64,000 nucleotides of DNA from Tillus elongatus (lineage: Eukaryota > Arthropoda > Insecta > Coleoptera > Cleridae): the NCBI GenBank assembly GCA_964006375.1, contig OZ023266.1, positions 66,927,403-66,991,402 on the forward strand, in the 5' to 3' direction. Position numbers and translations under genes: made by a program. Below, piece by piece: positions 38,285 through 49,682 of the stretch (positions are counted from its first letter, which is position 1; each line of letters begins with the position of its first letter). The notes under the pieces were generated by a model. It saw only the letters and a list, made by a program, of their open reading frames with translations. It ran no database searches and was not told the DNA's origin.

Positions 38285-39590
38285 CAAGCGCTTCCTAGCA
38301 AATACAGGCCTATTTCTTTCCTTTCAGTCGTCTCTAAAGTGATCGAAAAGTATATAAACACCGAATCACTAAAATTTCTTGAAAACACAGTCTAATCCAC
38401 GACAGGCAGTATGGATTCCGTCAGCGCAGATCAACTGCCGACCTCCTTTCCTTTGTCACCAATTCTTGGAACAAATCTATGGAACTACACGGTGAATCCC
38501 AGATTGTCGCTCTAGACATATCCAAAGCATTCGACCAGGTCTAGCATGCAGCGCTGCTTAATAAACTTCCGGCCTATGGCCTACCACCAAAAGTCTGTAC
38601 CTAGACAGCAAATTTCCTCTCCAACCGGAGCATTTCTGTTGTCGTGGATGGCCACTCCTCTAAATTGTATCCGATTAATGCAGGAGTTCCTCAAGGTTCA
38701 GCTTTAGCCCCTACTTTGTTTCTTCTCCACATCAATGACCTCCTCTTAAACACATCCAACCCAGTCCACAGTTACGCGGACAACAGCACCCTCCACTCAA
38801 ATATACAATATTCTAAGCCTGTCTCTTTAGCCCAATTATATGAGGATCGCAGACTCATGGAGGAATCTGTCTCCGTGGATCTCCAAAAAATATTAGACTG
38901 GAGAAGTAGAAATCTTGTGCAATTCAACCCCACCAAATCTCAGTCTTGCTTTCTTTCTCATAAGAGATACACCAGCTCTAGACCCATCACAATGAACAAC
39001 CAAGTTATTCAAAGTAACATGTCACATCAATTGCAGAAGCGGCTGCTAAGAAATTAGGTTTCCTCTTCCGGGCTCGCAAATACTTTTCACCAGCTAATCT
39101 CTATACCTTATATACTTCACAAATAAGGCCAAACCTCGAATACTGCTCCCACATCTGGGGTGCCGCTGCCGCTTTTACACTCGCTATCCTGGACTCCATT
39201 CAGAAAAGAGCTATACGTCTCATCTGTGACCCTACCCTCGCTCAAAGGCTGCCATCGCTTGCCCACCGACGTGCCGTTGGTGACCTCTCTCTCTCTCTTT
39301 TATACATATCTGCACGGGCACTGCTCAGAGGAGCTTTATTTAATAGTTCCTCCACCTGCTGCCCCCAACAGATCTACCAGGGGAACAGAACGAATGCACT
39401 TTTTTACTGTCCAGGTCACCAGACATAGAATATCTTGTTATGCCCGCTCTTTTCTCCCGAGGACTTCCAAGTTGTGGAATTCCTTGCCGGCACATATTTT
39501 TCCTTCTCCTCCGAACCTCCAAACCTTCAAGACCAGAATTAACAAGTTGCCTCTTTCCTCCTTGTCGACACCCACGGTACGATAGTATTT
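38285..39590 (+). pseudogene. LINE reverse transcriptase relic, CR1/L2-type
   Basis: Successive broken frames: LPSKYRPISFLSVVSKVIEKYI; a frame-shifted RQYGFRQRRSTADLLSFVT-like block; NAGVPQGSALAPTLFLLHIND; and HSYADNSTLH, where the catalytic YADD has become YADN. After a frameshift near 39055 a C-terminal part ends RTSKLWNSLPAHIFPSPPNL...FKTRINKLPL, characteristic of CR1/L2-group LINEs. The 3' end runs straight into a (TA)n array at 39622. At least four lesions, so an old copy inside the host gene's intron. Confidence 0.75.
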
Positions 39591-39619
39591 AGGCTGTAAG
39601 CGCTCGTGGTGTGTTGTTG

Positions 39620-39621
<2 letters not shown>

Positions 39622-39712
<91 letters not shown>
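39622..39712. repeat. (TA)n microsatellite at a LINE 3' end
   Basis: About 90 bp of AT dinucleotide beginning directly after the LINE relic's TTGTTGAAATA. Confidence 0.95.
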
Positions 39713-39717
<5 letters not shown>

Positions 39718-39783
39718 CCTTTGAATAGTTAATATAACTGTTGCGTGTATTAATTAAGTAAATAAATAAAAATAAAAACTTAC

Positions 39784-40173
39784 CTGTATCTGCTGGCGGT
39801 GTGGGTGTTTCTCTAGGGCTTCTCTTGTCGTCGAATTCGCAAATCTGTTGCTTCTGGAGGTTAAGATCAATGTCAAGGTCTGCATCTTGACTTTCGTCCA
39901 TGAAGGGGTTGAACTCTCCACCATCTTTAGGGTTATTGTTTTGTTCCTCTGACAAGGCCTTAGCAGCAGCCAAGGCTGGAGACATCAACACGTCATCTAC
40001 GACATCTGCACCAGTTTCGGACCCTGCATCATCAAAGTCGTCGTCAAATTCTTTGGAAATGTCGCGTCGGCCGTTTGTTTTTTCTGTGTCCGTAAAGTAC
40101 TCGCTAGATGGCGATATCTCTGTCCCGCCGTTCTGTTTGAAGTTGTCTGTTAGATTTAGAAGTAGGCCATCAC
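39784..40173 (-). CDS. Host gene exon: acidic tail of PPM/PP2C-type phosphatase
   Basis: Minus-strand exon of 390 bp. The acceptor TTTTTAG precedes 40173 and the donor GTAAGT follows 39784. It opens with the last two bases of a Gly codon and reads DGLLLNLTDNFKQNGG, then an acidic stretch (EFDDDFDDAGSETGADVVDD), an Ala-rich helix, FNPFMDESQDADLDIDLNLQ and TPTPPADTG, with no stop for 129 codons. GC content and codon use differ from all surrounding repeats. The phase (1) matches the exon at 45000-45230. It likely encodes a disordered regulatory tail; at least one more exon must lie downstream (lower coordinates) and was not found. Confidence 0.82.
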
Positions 40174-40569
40174 CTAAAAATTAAATTTGAGAAAAAAATT
40201 GTGAACGTGGGTCCTTGCAAACATTTTTGGAGTACATAGACATTTAAATAGAGAAAACGTACTGTTATTTTGCTATAAAATATGTTTATATTACTACTCT
40301 AGTAAACACATATTTTTGAAAAATATTGCAATAGCACACAGGAACAAGTAACATTCAAAAGCTAATAGCATGATATTTATTCCAGTCAATGGCAACCGGG
40401 CCGTCGTTGTAATCTTTATTTTTGTAATACCATTTTTCGGCCAAATATAATGGAAAAAATGCACTAAAAGCTTACTGTACAGCTCAAAGTACTAAGAAGA
40501 GACCAACAAACTCAATCATAAAAATAGAACAAAATAACACAGGTCAAATTAAACAGTAAGATGATACCA

Positions 40570-40775
40570 CCATCGCTTTGTATGTCACAAAACTGGGCCC
40601 TTGTAACGGATCTAGTGACACACCGGGTAATATAGCAATCTGCGCAAGGCAAAATAAACGACCTGTAAATCTCTGGTCCGACCAGTAGGTGTCCTTCTCA
40701 AAAAGGTAACTTTGGCCCTTCCAACGGATTTAGTGGTAACATAGCGATCTGTGTAAGGCAAACTAAACAAACAGA
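40570..40775. repeat. Imperfect ~120-bp tandem pair in the intron
   Basis: GGGCCCTTGTAACGGATCTAG and GGCCCTTCCAACGGATTTAG, each followed by TAGC-ATCTG-G-AAGGCAAA, occur about 120 bp apart. Confidence 0.55.
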
Positions 40776-41130
40776 AATTCCAAATTGTCCATGAAGAATA
40801 AACTGTTCATGTACAAAATCATTATCCGGCCAGTCTTGACCTATGTATCCATCGCATGGGCCACTGCTACGGACAAACCGCCTAGAATAAAATTCTGAGA
40901 ATGGTTACCGGAGTGTCATGGTTTGTCAGAAACAGACAGATTCAGATTCGCCTTCTCGGTGCAAAACTCTCATAAGAAAATGCCATCAATACTTGAGTTT
41001 ATAACTCAACTATTCACCGCTCCGTTCGCCAAAGCCGCTTCTTACCCAAATGCTCTTCTCCGTAGTGCCACCGACTACAATGAGCAACTTCCACTAAGAC
41101 AGAAGGGTCCAAAGCTTATTCTAGCCCGAT
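40775..41130 (+). pseudogene. Jockey-clade LINE C-terminal relic
   Basis: The frame reads KLSMKNKLFMYKIIIRPVLTY...AWATATDKPP, then IPSILEFI-like (MPSILEFITQLFTAPFAKA) and SYPNALLRSATDYNEQLPL, the conserved end of jockey-type reverse transcriptase ORFs (thumb region and C-terminus). Upstream catalytic parts are missing. Confidence 0.65.
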
Positions 41131-41814
41131 AACGCCCATGCGGCAAACAAAATGGAAACACTGAAAATCCAAATGTCATGTGTAAAATCATTCCGACGGA
41201 GGTATGGAGCAAGGTCCGGAACTCCAGAGAGTGGAGTTTATTAGGCAAGAGTTCCACACTACTTCGATATCCCACACACTACGGTGTTGAATGGGGTGTG
41301 CATAAGGCATTCTCCACTCCTGATTCCAAAAAAAAACCATCTGAAAATCCTGGTCCCATCAGTAGGTGCCCTTATCGAAAAGGCAATATGCAGTTTATGG
41401 CATAGACCTCGTGTTAGTGCCACAAAGGATAAAGACTGATTTCGTTTTCATGATGCAAATCCACAAAAACCAAGCGCGCCAGCAGATGGGCTAGATACGG
41501 TCAAATCTACTATAAATCAATAAGATAAATTAGCCCTTTTCTCTCTAGCACCTGAGGAACCCAAGGCATCTCTAACAGCTTCTAATGGTTTTGAGGTTAT
41601 AGAAAGAGATGCTCTAAGTACAAGCAAATACTGTTATGGGAAAAACCGACACAAGTGGTCAGCGAGATTAGCCACGGTAAAATAGATCCAAACAAATTAG
41701 TCTGATCCCAACAAGTTTTCAAACTATCGTTTACAAATTACCTGGTAGAAGAAATAATCCAATGGACGGACAAAAAAGTTCGTACGTACAAAACAAAGCA
41801 CACAGATGGATGCC

Positions 41815-42895
41815 ACAGAAGTTTTAGCTTTTGTTTCTTATTATTACCTATATACTCAAATATTTAAATCTGGACATGAAGACGTGAATGCATTGTTTTC
41901 ATTTCCTGGAACTGGTAGGGATATATACAGATGTTCAATGTCTTATTAGAGGTTTAGCACCATTTTAGCAGCTCTTCGATTTGCTGACCCAGACACGAGG
42001 CATGAGCGGAAGTGTTTTTATTTGACACATTTACTGCAAACTGTCAAAATATTGGAGGGAACGTACGTGTGAACGAAATGTTAGTAGCCTTTAGCGGGAA
42101 GTGTGGGTTTAAAATATTTATGCCGAATATACCCAATAAATACGGTCTAAAAATCATGTGTTTGACTGAGGTCAAAACATTATTTTATAGTGGCTATATT
42201 TATTGTGGCAAAAGTTTTGGTAGGCAACACTTCCACAATAAAAAAATCAAGCCCAACTCAGGCAGTGCTAAGACTAGTCAAACTATAAGAGATCAACAAG
42301 ATCGTCACTGGCGAAAACTGGCTTTCTTGAATTTAACCGGTAACACAATTGACAAAACGTCATCTCATCTATGTTGAAATCCAAAAGAGAAATTCCACAA
42401 TAATTTATGCCCAGTAGAAAATGTGATGTTGGTTAAAATTTAAACAGGTCAACTGGGAAGATCTTATAATTTATCCCCAAGAAAGAAAAGGCTGCCTTGT
42501 TGGTGTTTTCAATGCAGCACCCACATCACAAGATTGAAGGAAAACCAGAGAGAATTTTATATTACAGTAACACAAAACGGGTTTTTGACGCAGTGGATCA
42601 AAAATATTCTAATTACTCATTAAGTAGAAGAACAACCCGCTGGCCATTGACAATTTTTACGCCATCATTGATATAGCTTCTATCAATGCGTACATTCTAT
42701 ACCGATATCATTCAGATGTTACAAAAATCAGCAGATTCCAGTTCACCAAGCCAGTGGCATATCAATTTGTTTTACCCCACATCAGCGCACGTTACAGCAG
42801 CCCAAAAATTCAACAAAATATAAAGAAACTTATACGAGGTGTAACAGACATTCCCGAAAATCCTCATTCTGAGTCTAAATATGAACTGAAATGAT
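41815..42895 (+). pseudogene. piggyBac-type transposase relic
   Basis: Fragments in different frames: ILAALRFADPDTRHERK (about 41960); FDTFTANCQNIGGNVRVNEM, LVAFSGKCGFKIFMPNIPNK and YGLKIMCLTEVKTLFYSGYI (42012-42230); then GKPERILYYSNTKRVFDAVD and RTTRWPLTIFYAIIDIASIN (about 42540-42700). This is the order of a piggyBac-family DDD transposase. Stops and frameshifts separate the parts, and no TTAA-flanked termini were found. Confidence 0.75.
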
Positions 42896-43109
42896 TCAAA
42901 AGGTGAAGATTTGCCTTGTGCACATCAAGCGTGGAAGTTTAAGTGTGCGTATCTGTAAAGAATGTCGACAGTAAACAAGTTCATCATACAGATTTCATGA
43001 TCTGCAATTTTTCTAACATATTTTATTGAACTGCTTTCTAAAATGCACCATTATAGGTAGTATGAGTTCAGCACAAAATTATTTATTAATTCAAAGCGGG
43101 TAGGAAAAT

Positions 43110-43800
43110 GGCAGTGCTCTCCAATACTACTGTTGGGGGCATAGGGCATCTAAAAGAAGAATACTGTCCAACGTGATACATTCATAACTATCATACGGGG
43201 CTCCAAACTGGTGTGAAGTAACAAACAACAAGAAACTCGTGCAAAAGCTGTCTAGAGCACAATGAACAGAGTCTGTAGGGCATACAGAATCGCTTCAGTG
43301 GATGCGGCTGCAGTCATTGCAGGAATACCAGCTCTGGATCTCCACATACTGCAAAGGACAGAATCCTACGATTGAGTAGATACGTCGACATCCAGAGCCA
43401 ACCAGCTACGTAGATGGCAGCAAAGGTGAGAATAGACACAGCACGGAATATGCACGTGAACACTTATACTATGAATCGAGACATGGCTACAGAGAGCCTA
43501 AGGAGTCATGGTCACTGTTACTTCCAAAAATATCTTATCTGCGTGATTGCAACCGGCAGATACCAACGCCTGTCCTTACTGCAGTGATACAAATGGTGCA
43601 GAGCATACCTACTTTCACTGTCGTCGTTGGGGTTGTGAAAGAGCTACTACCACTAAGTGGAAATGTGTTTGATGCGCAGAACATAATGTCGAGCTTGACT
43701 CAGGGCAAGAACACCTGGAAGCAAGACTACAGCGTCATCCAGCGCATAATATCGATAAAAAAAGGAGAGAAAAGGGTCAAAAGAGTTCTTCAATAACTGT
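43110..43800 (+). pseudogene. R1-type LINE C-terminal relic
   Basis: Broken frames include NVIHS-LSYGAPNWCEVTNNKK, LSRAQ-TESVGHTES, and near 43567 CPYCSDTNGAEHTYFHCRRW, a CX2CX7HX4C zinc knuckle like that ending R1-group ORF2 proteins, then a helical tail to about 43800. The catalytic reverse transcriptase core is absent. Confidence 0.65.
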
Positions 43801-44332
43801 CCCTATAGCAAGGAGAATTAGACAAGAAGCAAGGAGCGATATGCCAGAACTTTCTCCCATACTCGCTCTCGAGTCCCCAATATCATAGTAGGACGGGGGA
43901 TGTATCTAGAGTAAATGCGAGAGAAGAAAAAAAAGGGGGGAAAAAGACAACCCCTGCCACGCACCAATGCTAGCGCAATTCGGTGGTTTGGGGAGGTTCG
44001 AATAGCCACCTACTTTGGTTAGCTTATAAGGGCGCCAATTACACCTTAGAAAAAAATTAAGAAACAGTCCAACACAAAATAATAAACCGAAATTTTTCAT
44101 TCAAATTTACCTGAAATAAAATACACTATTTTTCCACTTGTCGATTTCGTTTTTTTTTTTTTACTGTCGATGTATGACATGATGGAAAATTATTCTGAAA
44201 TAAACAATCTCAAATTCTTAAGATAATTAATTTCTTAAATATCGTTGTTGGGATACTATGCTCAGTAGCTGAAGGTTAAATTTCGTTTAGAACTGTACTG
44301 AATCACACCTGTCTCTACTTTTAAATTTAATA

Positions 44333-44915
<583 letters not shown>

Positions 44916-44999
44916 CACCCACAAGATAAATAGATTTTTCAGATAGTACCAACTTCAAATTTGACAAAAAGCTTCCAAAATTAATAATAGTAGACTTAC

Positions 45000-45230
45000 C
45001 TTTTTGTGGTGCCAATATATTGTCAGTGGCTGCCCCATTAGCCAAGCTAAAGGGGTTGTTGTCTAAAGTTGTGTCCATGTTGAGGTTAGAGGCGTTTCGG
45101 GTTGCCCACTGGGCTTCCCCTGCTATCTTACTTGGTTCCCTGAGAAATACTACTATCACTGATATATTATCTGTGGATCCCTGGCTTTTAGATTTGTCAA
45201 CAAGGAATTTGCTTATGCGGGCGGTATCGT
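45000..45230 (-). CDS. Host gene exon: end of PPM/PP2C phosphatase domain
   Basis: Minus-strand exon of 231 bp with a polypyrimidine-CAG acceptor (45231-45243) and a GTAAGT donor (44994-44999). It reads DTARISKFLVDKSKSQGSTD then NISVIVVFLREPSKIA and a polar tail (NMDTTLDNNPFSLANGAATD). G-S-x-DNISVIVVF is the closing motif of metal-dependent PPM/PP2C Ser/Thr phosphatases, whose final Asp ligand is the D before N. VVFLR-P resembles the PPM1E/PPM1F (CaM-kinase phosphatase) branch, but that sub-family call is tentative. It ends in phase 1, matching the next exon at 39784-40173 across a 4826-bp intron. The catalytic N-terminal exons lie upstream and were not seen in this window. Confidence 0.85.
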
Positions 45231-45460
45231 CTGAAAAAAAAGGATAAAATTAATTTTGGTTTAATGATTTATAAATTGCTTACTTATAAGTAACGTCATT
45301 GAATTTGATGTAGAAAAAAGTTTTAAGTGTATTTATTTAAAAATTGACTGATTATAAGAACTAGGTATAAGCTTATAATATAATTTTGGATACCTAGTAA
45401 CATATTTTATTTAGCAATATGTATTTATTAACCAATGATATACTCGTAAATTTTTTCTCC

Positions 45461-45520
45461 CTCAAGGCTCTTCCGCGGCTTTGCCGCCCCGATAGCACTG
45501 CAGCCCTTGGCCTATTGTGC
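45461..45520 (-). mobile_element. 3'-UTR fragment of the window's LINE
   Basis: CGGCTTTGCCGCCCCGATAG and GCCCTTGG...TTGTGCAT match the 3' end of the full LINE at 45961-46030. Only ~60 bp remain. Confidence 0.7.
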
Positions 45521-45550
45521 ATGATATATATTCGTAATACTTGTGCGTGT

Positions 45551-45723
45551 GTTTTTAGTTTCTTTAACGTCGGTCTATTTCCGCGACTATGGCCAATCAC
45601 CAACGGCAGGGAGCAGTTTCACCTCACTATCCTGAAAATATTGCCGAACCCCTGCTTTTCTGTAAGAAGGGTAGCAATATTTAACGTGTCTAACATCACA
45701 TGGACACGGGACCGACGGCTTTA
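45551..45723 (-). mobile_element. SINE body fragment lacking its tRNA head
   Basis: Closely matches 52035-52200: GTCGGTCTATTTCCGCGACT, AGCAGTTTCACCTCACTATC and CATGGACACGGGACCGACGG. Truncated before the tRNA-derived part. Confidence 0.8.
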
Positions 45724-45789
45724 TTTTTTTATTTTTTTCAAATAAGCGCCAATTTGGGCCCCTAGAACCCGCTACCAAAGTTCGTTAAA

Positions 45790-45792
<3 letters not shown>

Positions 45793-45850
<58 letters not shown>
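45793..45850. repeat. (TA)n microsatellite
   Basis: About 58 bp of AT dinucleotide ending at a CAGGATGACGCACGG transposon-like terminus. Confidence 0.92.
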
Positions 45851-45853
<3 letters not shown>

Positions 45854-46037
45854 GATGACGCACGGTCGATGGTAGGAGGTTAGACGTTTACAGAGAACGG
45901 GACATACTATTACTAACACCCATATTTTATTGCATTTTTCTCTTCGCTATTTTTTTTTTTGTTCCCTCAGGGCTCGTCCGCGGCCTTGCCGCCCCGATAG
46001 CACCGCAACCCTTGGTTGATTGTGCATACCCCTAGTC

Positions 46038-49000
46038 TTACTCCACCCATTCCAAAATCACTGTGCCTTGAACTAGTCTGCACAGCGATTGGTAGGGTGA
46101 AGTTTTATATTGCTCTGTCTCCGGTCTAGAGTGACCGTAGATCAGTTGTCTTTTCCGGTCCAGAGCTATACACTCGCACAAGATGTGCTGGGCTGATTCC
46201 TCCCCCTCGCCGCAGAGTCTGCATGCGAGGTCCCCTTCGAACCGCCCCATTTTATGTAGGTGTTTCTTGACGGCCATGTGTCCCGTCAAGAGACCTGTTG
46301 TGTTTCTGAGCTGTCCTCTGCTAAGGTTTAGCAGCTCCACAGCTCTCTTTGAACTGGGTCCGTCAATTATTGACTTCCCATGTCTGAGCCCTGGACAGTC
46401 CGCCCAGTACACCTTGTGTTGGTTTCTGACCCAGGACTTAATGGCTCCCCTGGCAGTGCTCTTTGACACGCCCAGAGCCGGTTCTGGTCCCATAAATGGT
46501 TCTGCTGACCCCCTCTTTGCGAGACTGTCAGCTTCTTCATTGCCTTTGACCCCCGAGTGACCCGGCACCCAGATGAGGGTCACCTCATTCTGCCCAGCCA
46601 GGTCGCTCGTCTCGTCTCGGCACTCACTCACCAGCCAGGAATTTACCCGTGGGCTACTTAGTGCCTTAAGGGCTGCCTGGCTGTCTGTGGCTATGAGGAT
46701 CCGCTTGTTGGTGTAGCCCCTCCTCTTGTTCTCCCGCACACAGTGCAGGATGGCGTACATCTCGGCCTGAAACACCGTTGCATGGGCTCCGAGGGAAATA
46801 CTGTGACTTACCCTCGGTCCTTCCGAGTAAACACCTGCCCCCGTCCCACGCTCCCCGCCAGATCCGTCCGTGAACCAGACGAGCGCGTCCCGTGGTATGC
46901 CCGGTGTCTCCTCCCGCCATGCCCCGCGATCAGGGATTTCCACTGTGAAGTTGTTTTCCCTGCACATTCGCGGGCTCGCGAAGTCTGACCTCATTTCAAG
47001 CATGGGTTCCTTCACGATCTCCTGAATTTTGCAGTGGCCCCTGAAGCCTGGGTTGATCTTCAGTCTACCATTGCAGGCTAGTCTGTATAGTCCTAGCCTG
47101 GCCTCTCCCATAATAACGAAGTGTAGGGGGGGTAGATCCAGCAACACCTCCATGGCGGCTGTTGGGGTTGAAGACATGGCCCCTGTGATGCCTAGGCAAG
47201 CCATCCTTTGGATCTTGCCTAGTTTTTGTTTGGCACTGGATTGTGTCACCTTAGGCCACCAGACCAGTGCCGCATATGTTAACGATGGTCTGACCACCCT
47301 TGTGTACAGCCAGTGGGCCATACTAGGTCTTAGTCCCCACGTTTTTCCATATAGCCGCCTAGTGACGGCTAAGGTCATGACTGCCTTACGCAGTATTTTT
47401 CCAATGTGACCATTCCAGGTTAGCTTAGAGTCCAATACGACCCCAAGATATTTTACCTCCCTGGCCATTGGAACGCTCCTACCGTATAGAGTGAGAGTTC
47501 TGTGGCTTTCACACTTCCTCCTCCTCGTAAACGGCACGACGGTTGCTTTCTCGGGGCTCACCCCGAGCCCTTGATCAACCGTCCACCCTTCCACCACTTT
47601 CAGTGCAGTCTGCATACGCTCCCACACTGCCTGTGTGACCTTTCCTCGGACTATGATGACAATGTCGTCCGCATAGCCCTGTACCTCATACCCCCCTCCC
47701 GAGAGCCTCCCCAGCAGGCCGTCCACGACTAGACACCAGAGCAAGGGAGACAGAACGCTCCCCTGCGGACACCCCGCCGCGACCCCCGCCAGCAGAGTCC
47801 CTCCCGCGAGTGAGGTGAACACCGCCCTGTCCCTGAGCATGGAACCGATCCACCTGCAGCAGGTCTCCTCTATTCCACGCTCCCGGGCAGCTGCCAGAAC
47901 CGATCCGAACGAGGTGTTGCTAAAGGCCCCCTCTATGTCTAGGAAGGCCCCCAGCGCCACCTCCTTGTTCTCCAGCGTATTCTCCAGTTTCAGCACCAGT
48001 TGGTGCAGTGCTGTTTCTGTTGAGAATCCTGCTCTGTATGCATATTGTCCGCAGTGTAGAGGATATGCTTCCAGTACACCGCCCCTAATGTGCCGGTCGA
48101 GCAGTTTTTCCACTGTTTTCAGCAAGAAGGACATGAGACTTATTGGCCTCAGGGACTTTGCCTGGTCTGTTGGACGCCCAGGTTTAGGAATAAATACAAC
48201 CCTGGCCAGTCTCCATGCCCTCGGAATGTACCCCAGAGCCAGGCTGGCCCTCATAATGAGGGTAAGCACCGGCGCCAGTATATCTATCCCCTGTTGGAGC
48301 ATGATGGGCATTATTCCATCAAATCCCGGCGATTTGTATGGCTTAAAGCTGTTAATGGCCCATCTGATTTTGCTCCAGGTAACCACCTCTTTAGCGACTG
48401 TCCAGTCTACTCTAGATGCCCGCCTATAAGGCGCCTCTATTTCTGAGTGTTCCCAGTCCGGAGGTGATTGGTTTATTATGTTACAGCCGGGGAAGTGCGT
48501 CTGGAGTAAAATTTCCATAGTTTCCTCCCCCGAGCTTGTAAAGCCTCCCGTGGGTGTTCTAAGGGAGCCTATGTTAGTCTGAGGGCCCTTAGACAGGATC
48601 TTGTGTAGTCGAGCACTCTCGGACGTGTTTTCCACTTCTTCGCAGTGCCTCCTCCACGACTCCTTCTTGGCGTCCCTCAGTCTTTTGTTATAGGTCGATA
48701 GGGCCTGTCTATATTCATCCCATGCTCCCGACCTTTTGGCCGCGTTAAACAGCTTACGAACCTGCGTCCTCCTTTGCCTGAGGTCCTCGTTCCACCATGG
48801 GACGTTCCTGGTGGACACCCTCATTTTCAGGGGGCAGTTGGCGTTATAGGCCGAGGTAATTGCGTCTCGCAATTGGACTGCTGCAATCTCGAGGTCTATT
48901 GAATCCCTTATGGCCCTCTCAACCCCCCGCAGTTCCACAGCTAGGTCTGCCCTGTAGGCTTCCCAGTCCGCCTTGCGGGGGTCCCGGTACCATACCGTTT

Positions 49001-49682
49001 CTCTTTCGACTTTGGCGATTTCAAACCGGATGTATCTGTGGTCTGAGCTACTCACTTCCCCAGACACAGCCCAGCTTTTAACAAAGTCACCCAGAAACTG
49101 GGTGGAAACTGTTAGGTCTAAAACTTCCTCACGCCGTGTTGTGACGAATGTCGGTTTATTACCTTTATTCAATATGTCTAAATTAAATTTCATAAAGAAT
49201 TGTAAAAGTGCCTCACCCCTAGAGTTTGTGTCCGAGCTACCCCACAACTCATGGTGCGCATTCGCATCCATGCCGATGATGGTCTGCCATCCACCTGCTC
49301 TGCTACCCACCATCAGCTGCTCCAATTCGTTGGGTGGAGGAGGGTCCGTGCTGTCCCCTGGCAGATAGGCTGACGCGACAGTAATGTCCCTCAGCCCATC
49401 CGCTCCTCCACATCGGATTTTGATCGTTGCCAGGTCCCTGGAACAGAAATTCATTAGAGGGAGAAACTCTATCCCTTCCCTGACAAAAATGCAGGCCCTC
49501 GGATTCTCGCTGGACCTGCTGTAGATGAGCTTTCCATTAGCTCCGCCGAGTCCCTTGATCTCTCCTTTGTAGGAGTACGGTTCCTGGATGAGGGCCACAT
49601 CCGTGTTCCTCAGAGCCATTAGTAGTCCGGCCGTGGCTGCCCTACTGTGTTGGAGGTTGACCTGAAGGAACCTAAGTCCCAT
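46038..49682 (-). CDS. LINE ORF2: endonuclease, reverse transcriptase, RNase H
   Basis: 1214 residues. Residues 1-225 form an apurinic-type endonuclease (QVNLQHSRAA, LIQEPY, MDANAHHELWGS, SSDHRYIRFE). Residues about 440-760 form the reverse transcriptase (SPGFDGI, RPISLMSFLLKTVEKLL, GCPQGSVLSPLLW, catalytic GYADDIVI near 669). Residues about 935-1060 form RNase H with all four acidic residues visible (WFTDGSGG, FQAEMYAIL, ATDSQAAL, NEEADSL). The C-terminus has a CX2CX8HX4C knuckle (CRLCGEGEESAQHILCEC). The ATG overlaps the ORF1 stop by 11 bp (ATGGGACTTAG), so translation may depend on re-initiation. It would nick target DNA and copy the element RNA in the nucleus. Confidence 0.93.
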   Translation of the reverse strand: MGLRFLQVNLQHSRAATAGLLMALRNTDVALIQEPYSYKGEIKGLGGANGKLIYSRSSENPRACIFVREGIEFLPLMNFCSRDLATIKIRCGGADGLRDITVASAYLPGDSTDPPPPNELEQLMVGSRAGGWQTIIGMDANAHHELWGSSDTNSRGEALLQFFMKFNLDILNKGNKPTFVTTRREEVLDLTVSTQFLGDFVKSWAVSGEVSSSDHRYIRFEIAKVERETVWYRDPRKADWEAYRADLAVELRGVERAIRDSIDLEIAAVQLRDAITSAYNANCPLKMRVSTRNVPWWNEDLRQRRTQVRKLFNAAKRSGAWDEYRQALSTYNKRLRDAKKESWRRHCEEVENTSESARLHKILSKGPQTNIGSLRTPTGGFTSSGEETMEILLQTHFPGCNIINQSPPDWEHSEIEAPYRRASRVDWTVAKEVVTWSKIRWAINSFKPYKSPGFDGIMPIMLQQGIDILAPVLTLIMRASLALGYIPRAWRLARVVFIPKPGRPTDQAKSLRPISLMSFLLKTVEKLLDRHIRGGVLEAYPLHCGQYAYRAGFSTETALHQLVLKLENTLENKEVALGAFLDIEGAFSNTSFGSVLAAARERGIEETCCRWIGSMLRDRAVFTSLAGGTLLAGVAAGCPQGSVLSPLLWCLVVDGLLGRLSGGGYEVQGYADDIVIIVRGKVTQAVWERMQTALKVVEGWTVDQGLGVSPEKATVVPFTRRRKCESHRTLTLYGRSVPMAREVKYLGVVLDSKLTWNGHIGKILRKAVMTLAVTRRLYGKTWGLRPSMAHWLYTRVVRPSLTYAALVWWPKVTQSSAKQKLGKIQRMACLGITGAMSSTPTAAMEVLLDLPPLHFVIMGEARLGLYRLACNGRLKINPGFRGHCKIQEIVKEPMLEMRSDFASPRMCRENNFTVEIPDRGAWREETPGIPRDALVWFTDGSGGERGTGAGVYSEGPRVSHSISLGAHATVFQAEMYAILHCVRENKRRGYTNKRILIATDSQAALKALSSPRVNSWLVSECRDETSDLAGQNEVTLIWVPGHSGVKGNEEADSLAKRGSAEPFMGPEPALGVSKSTARGAIKSWVRNQHKVYWADCPGLRHGKSIIDGPSSKRAVELLNLSRGQLRNTTGLLTGHMAVKKHLHKMGRFEGDLACRLCGEGEESAQHILCECIALDRKRQLIYGHSRPETEQYKTSPYQSLCRLVQGTVILEWVE

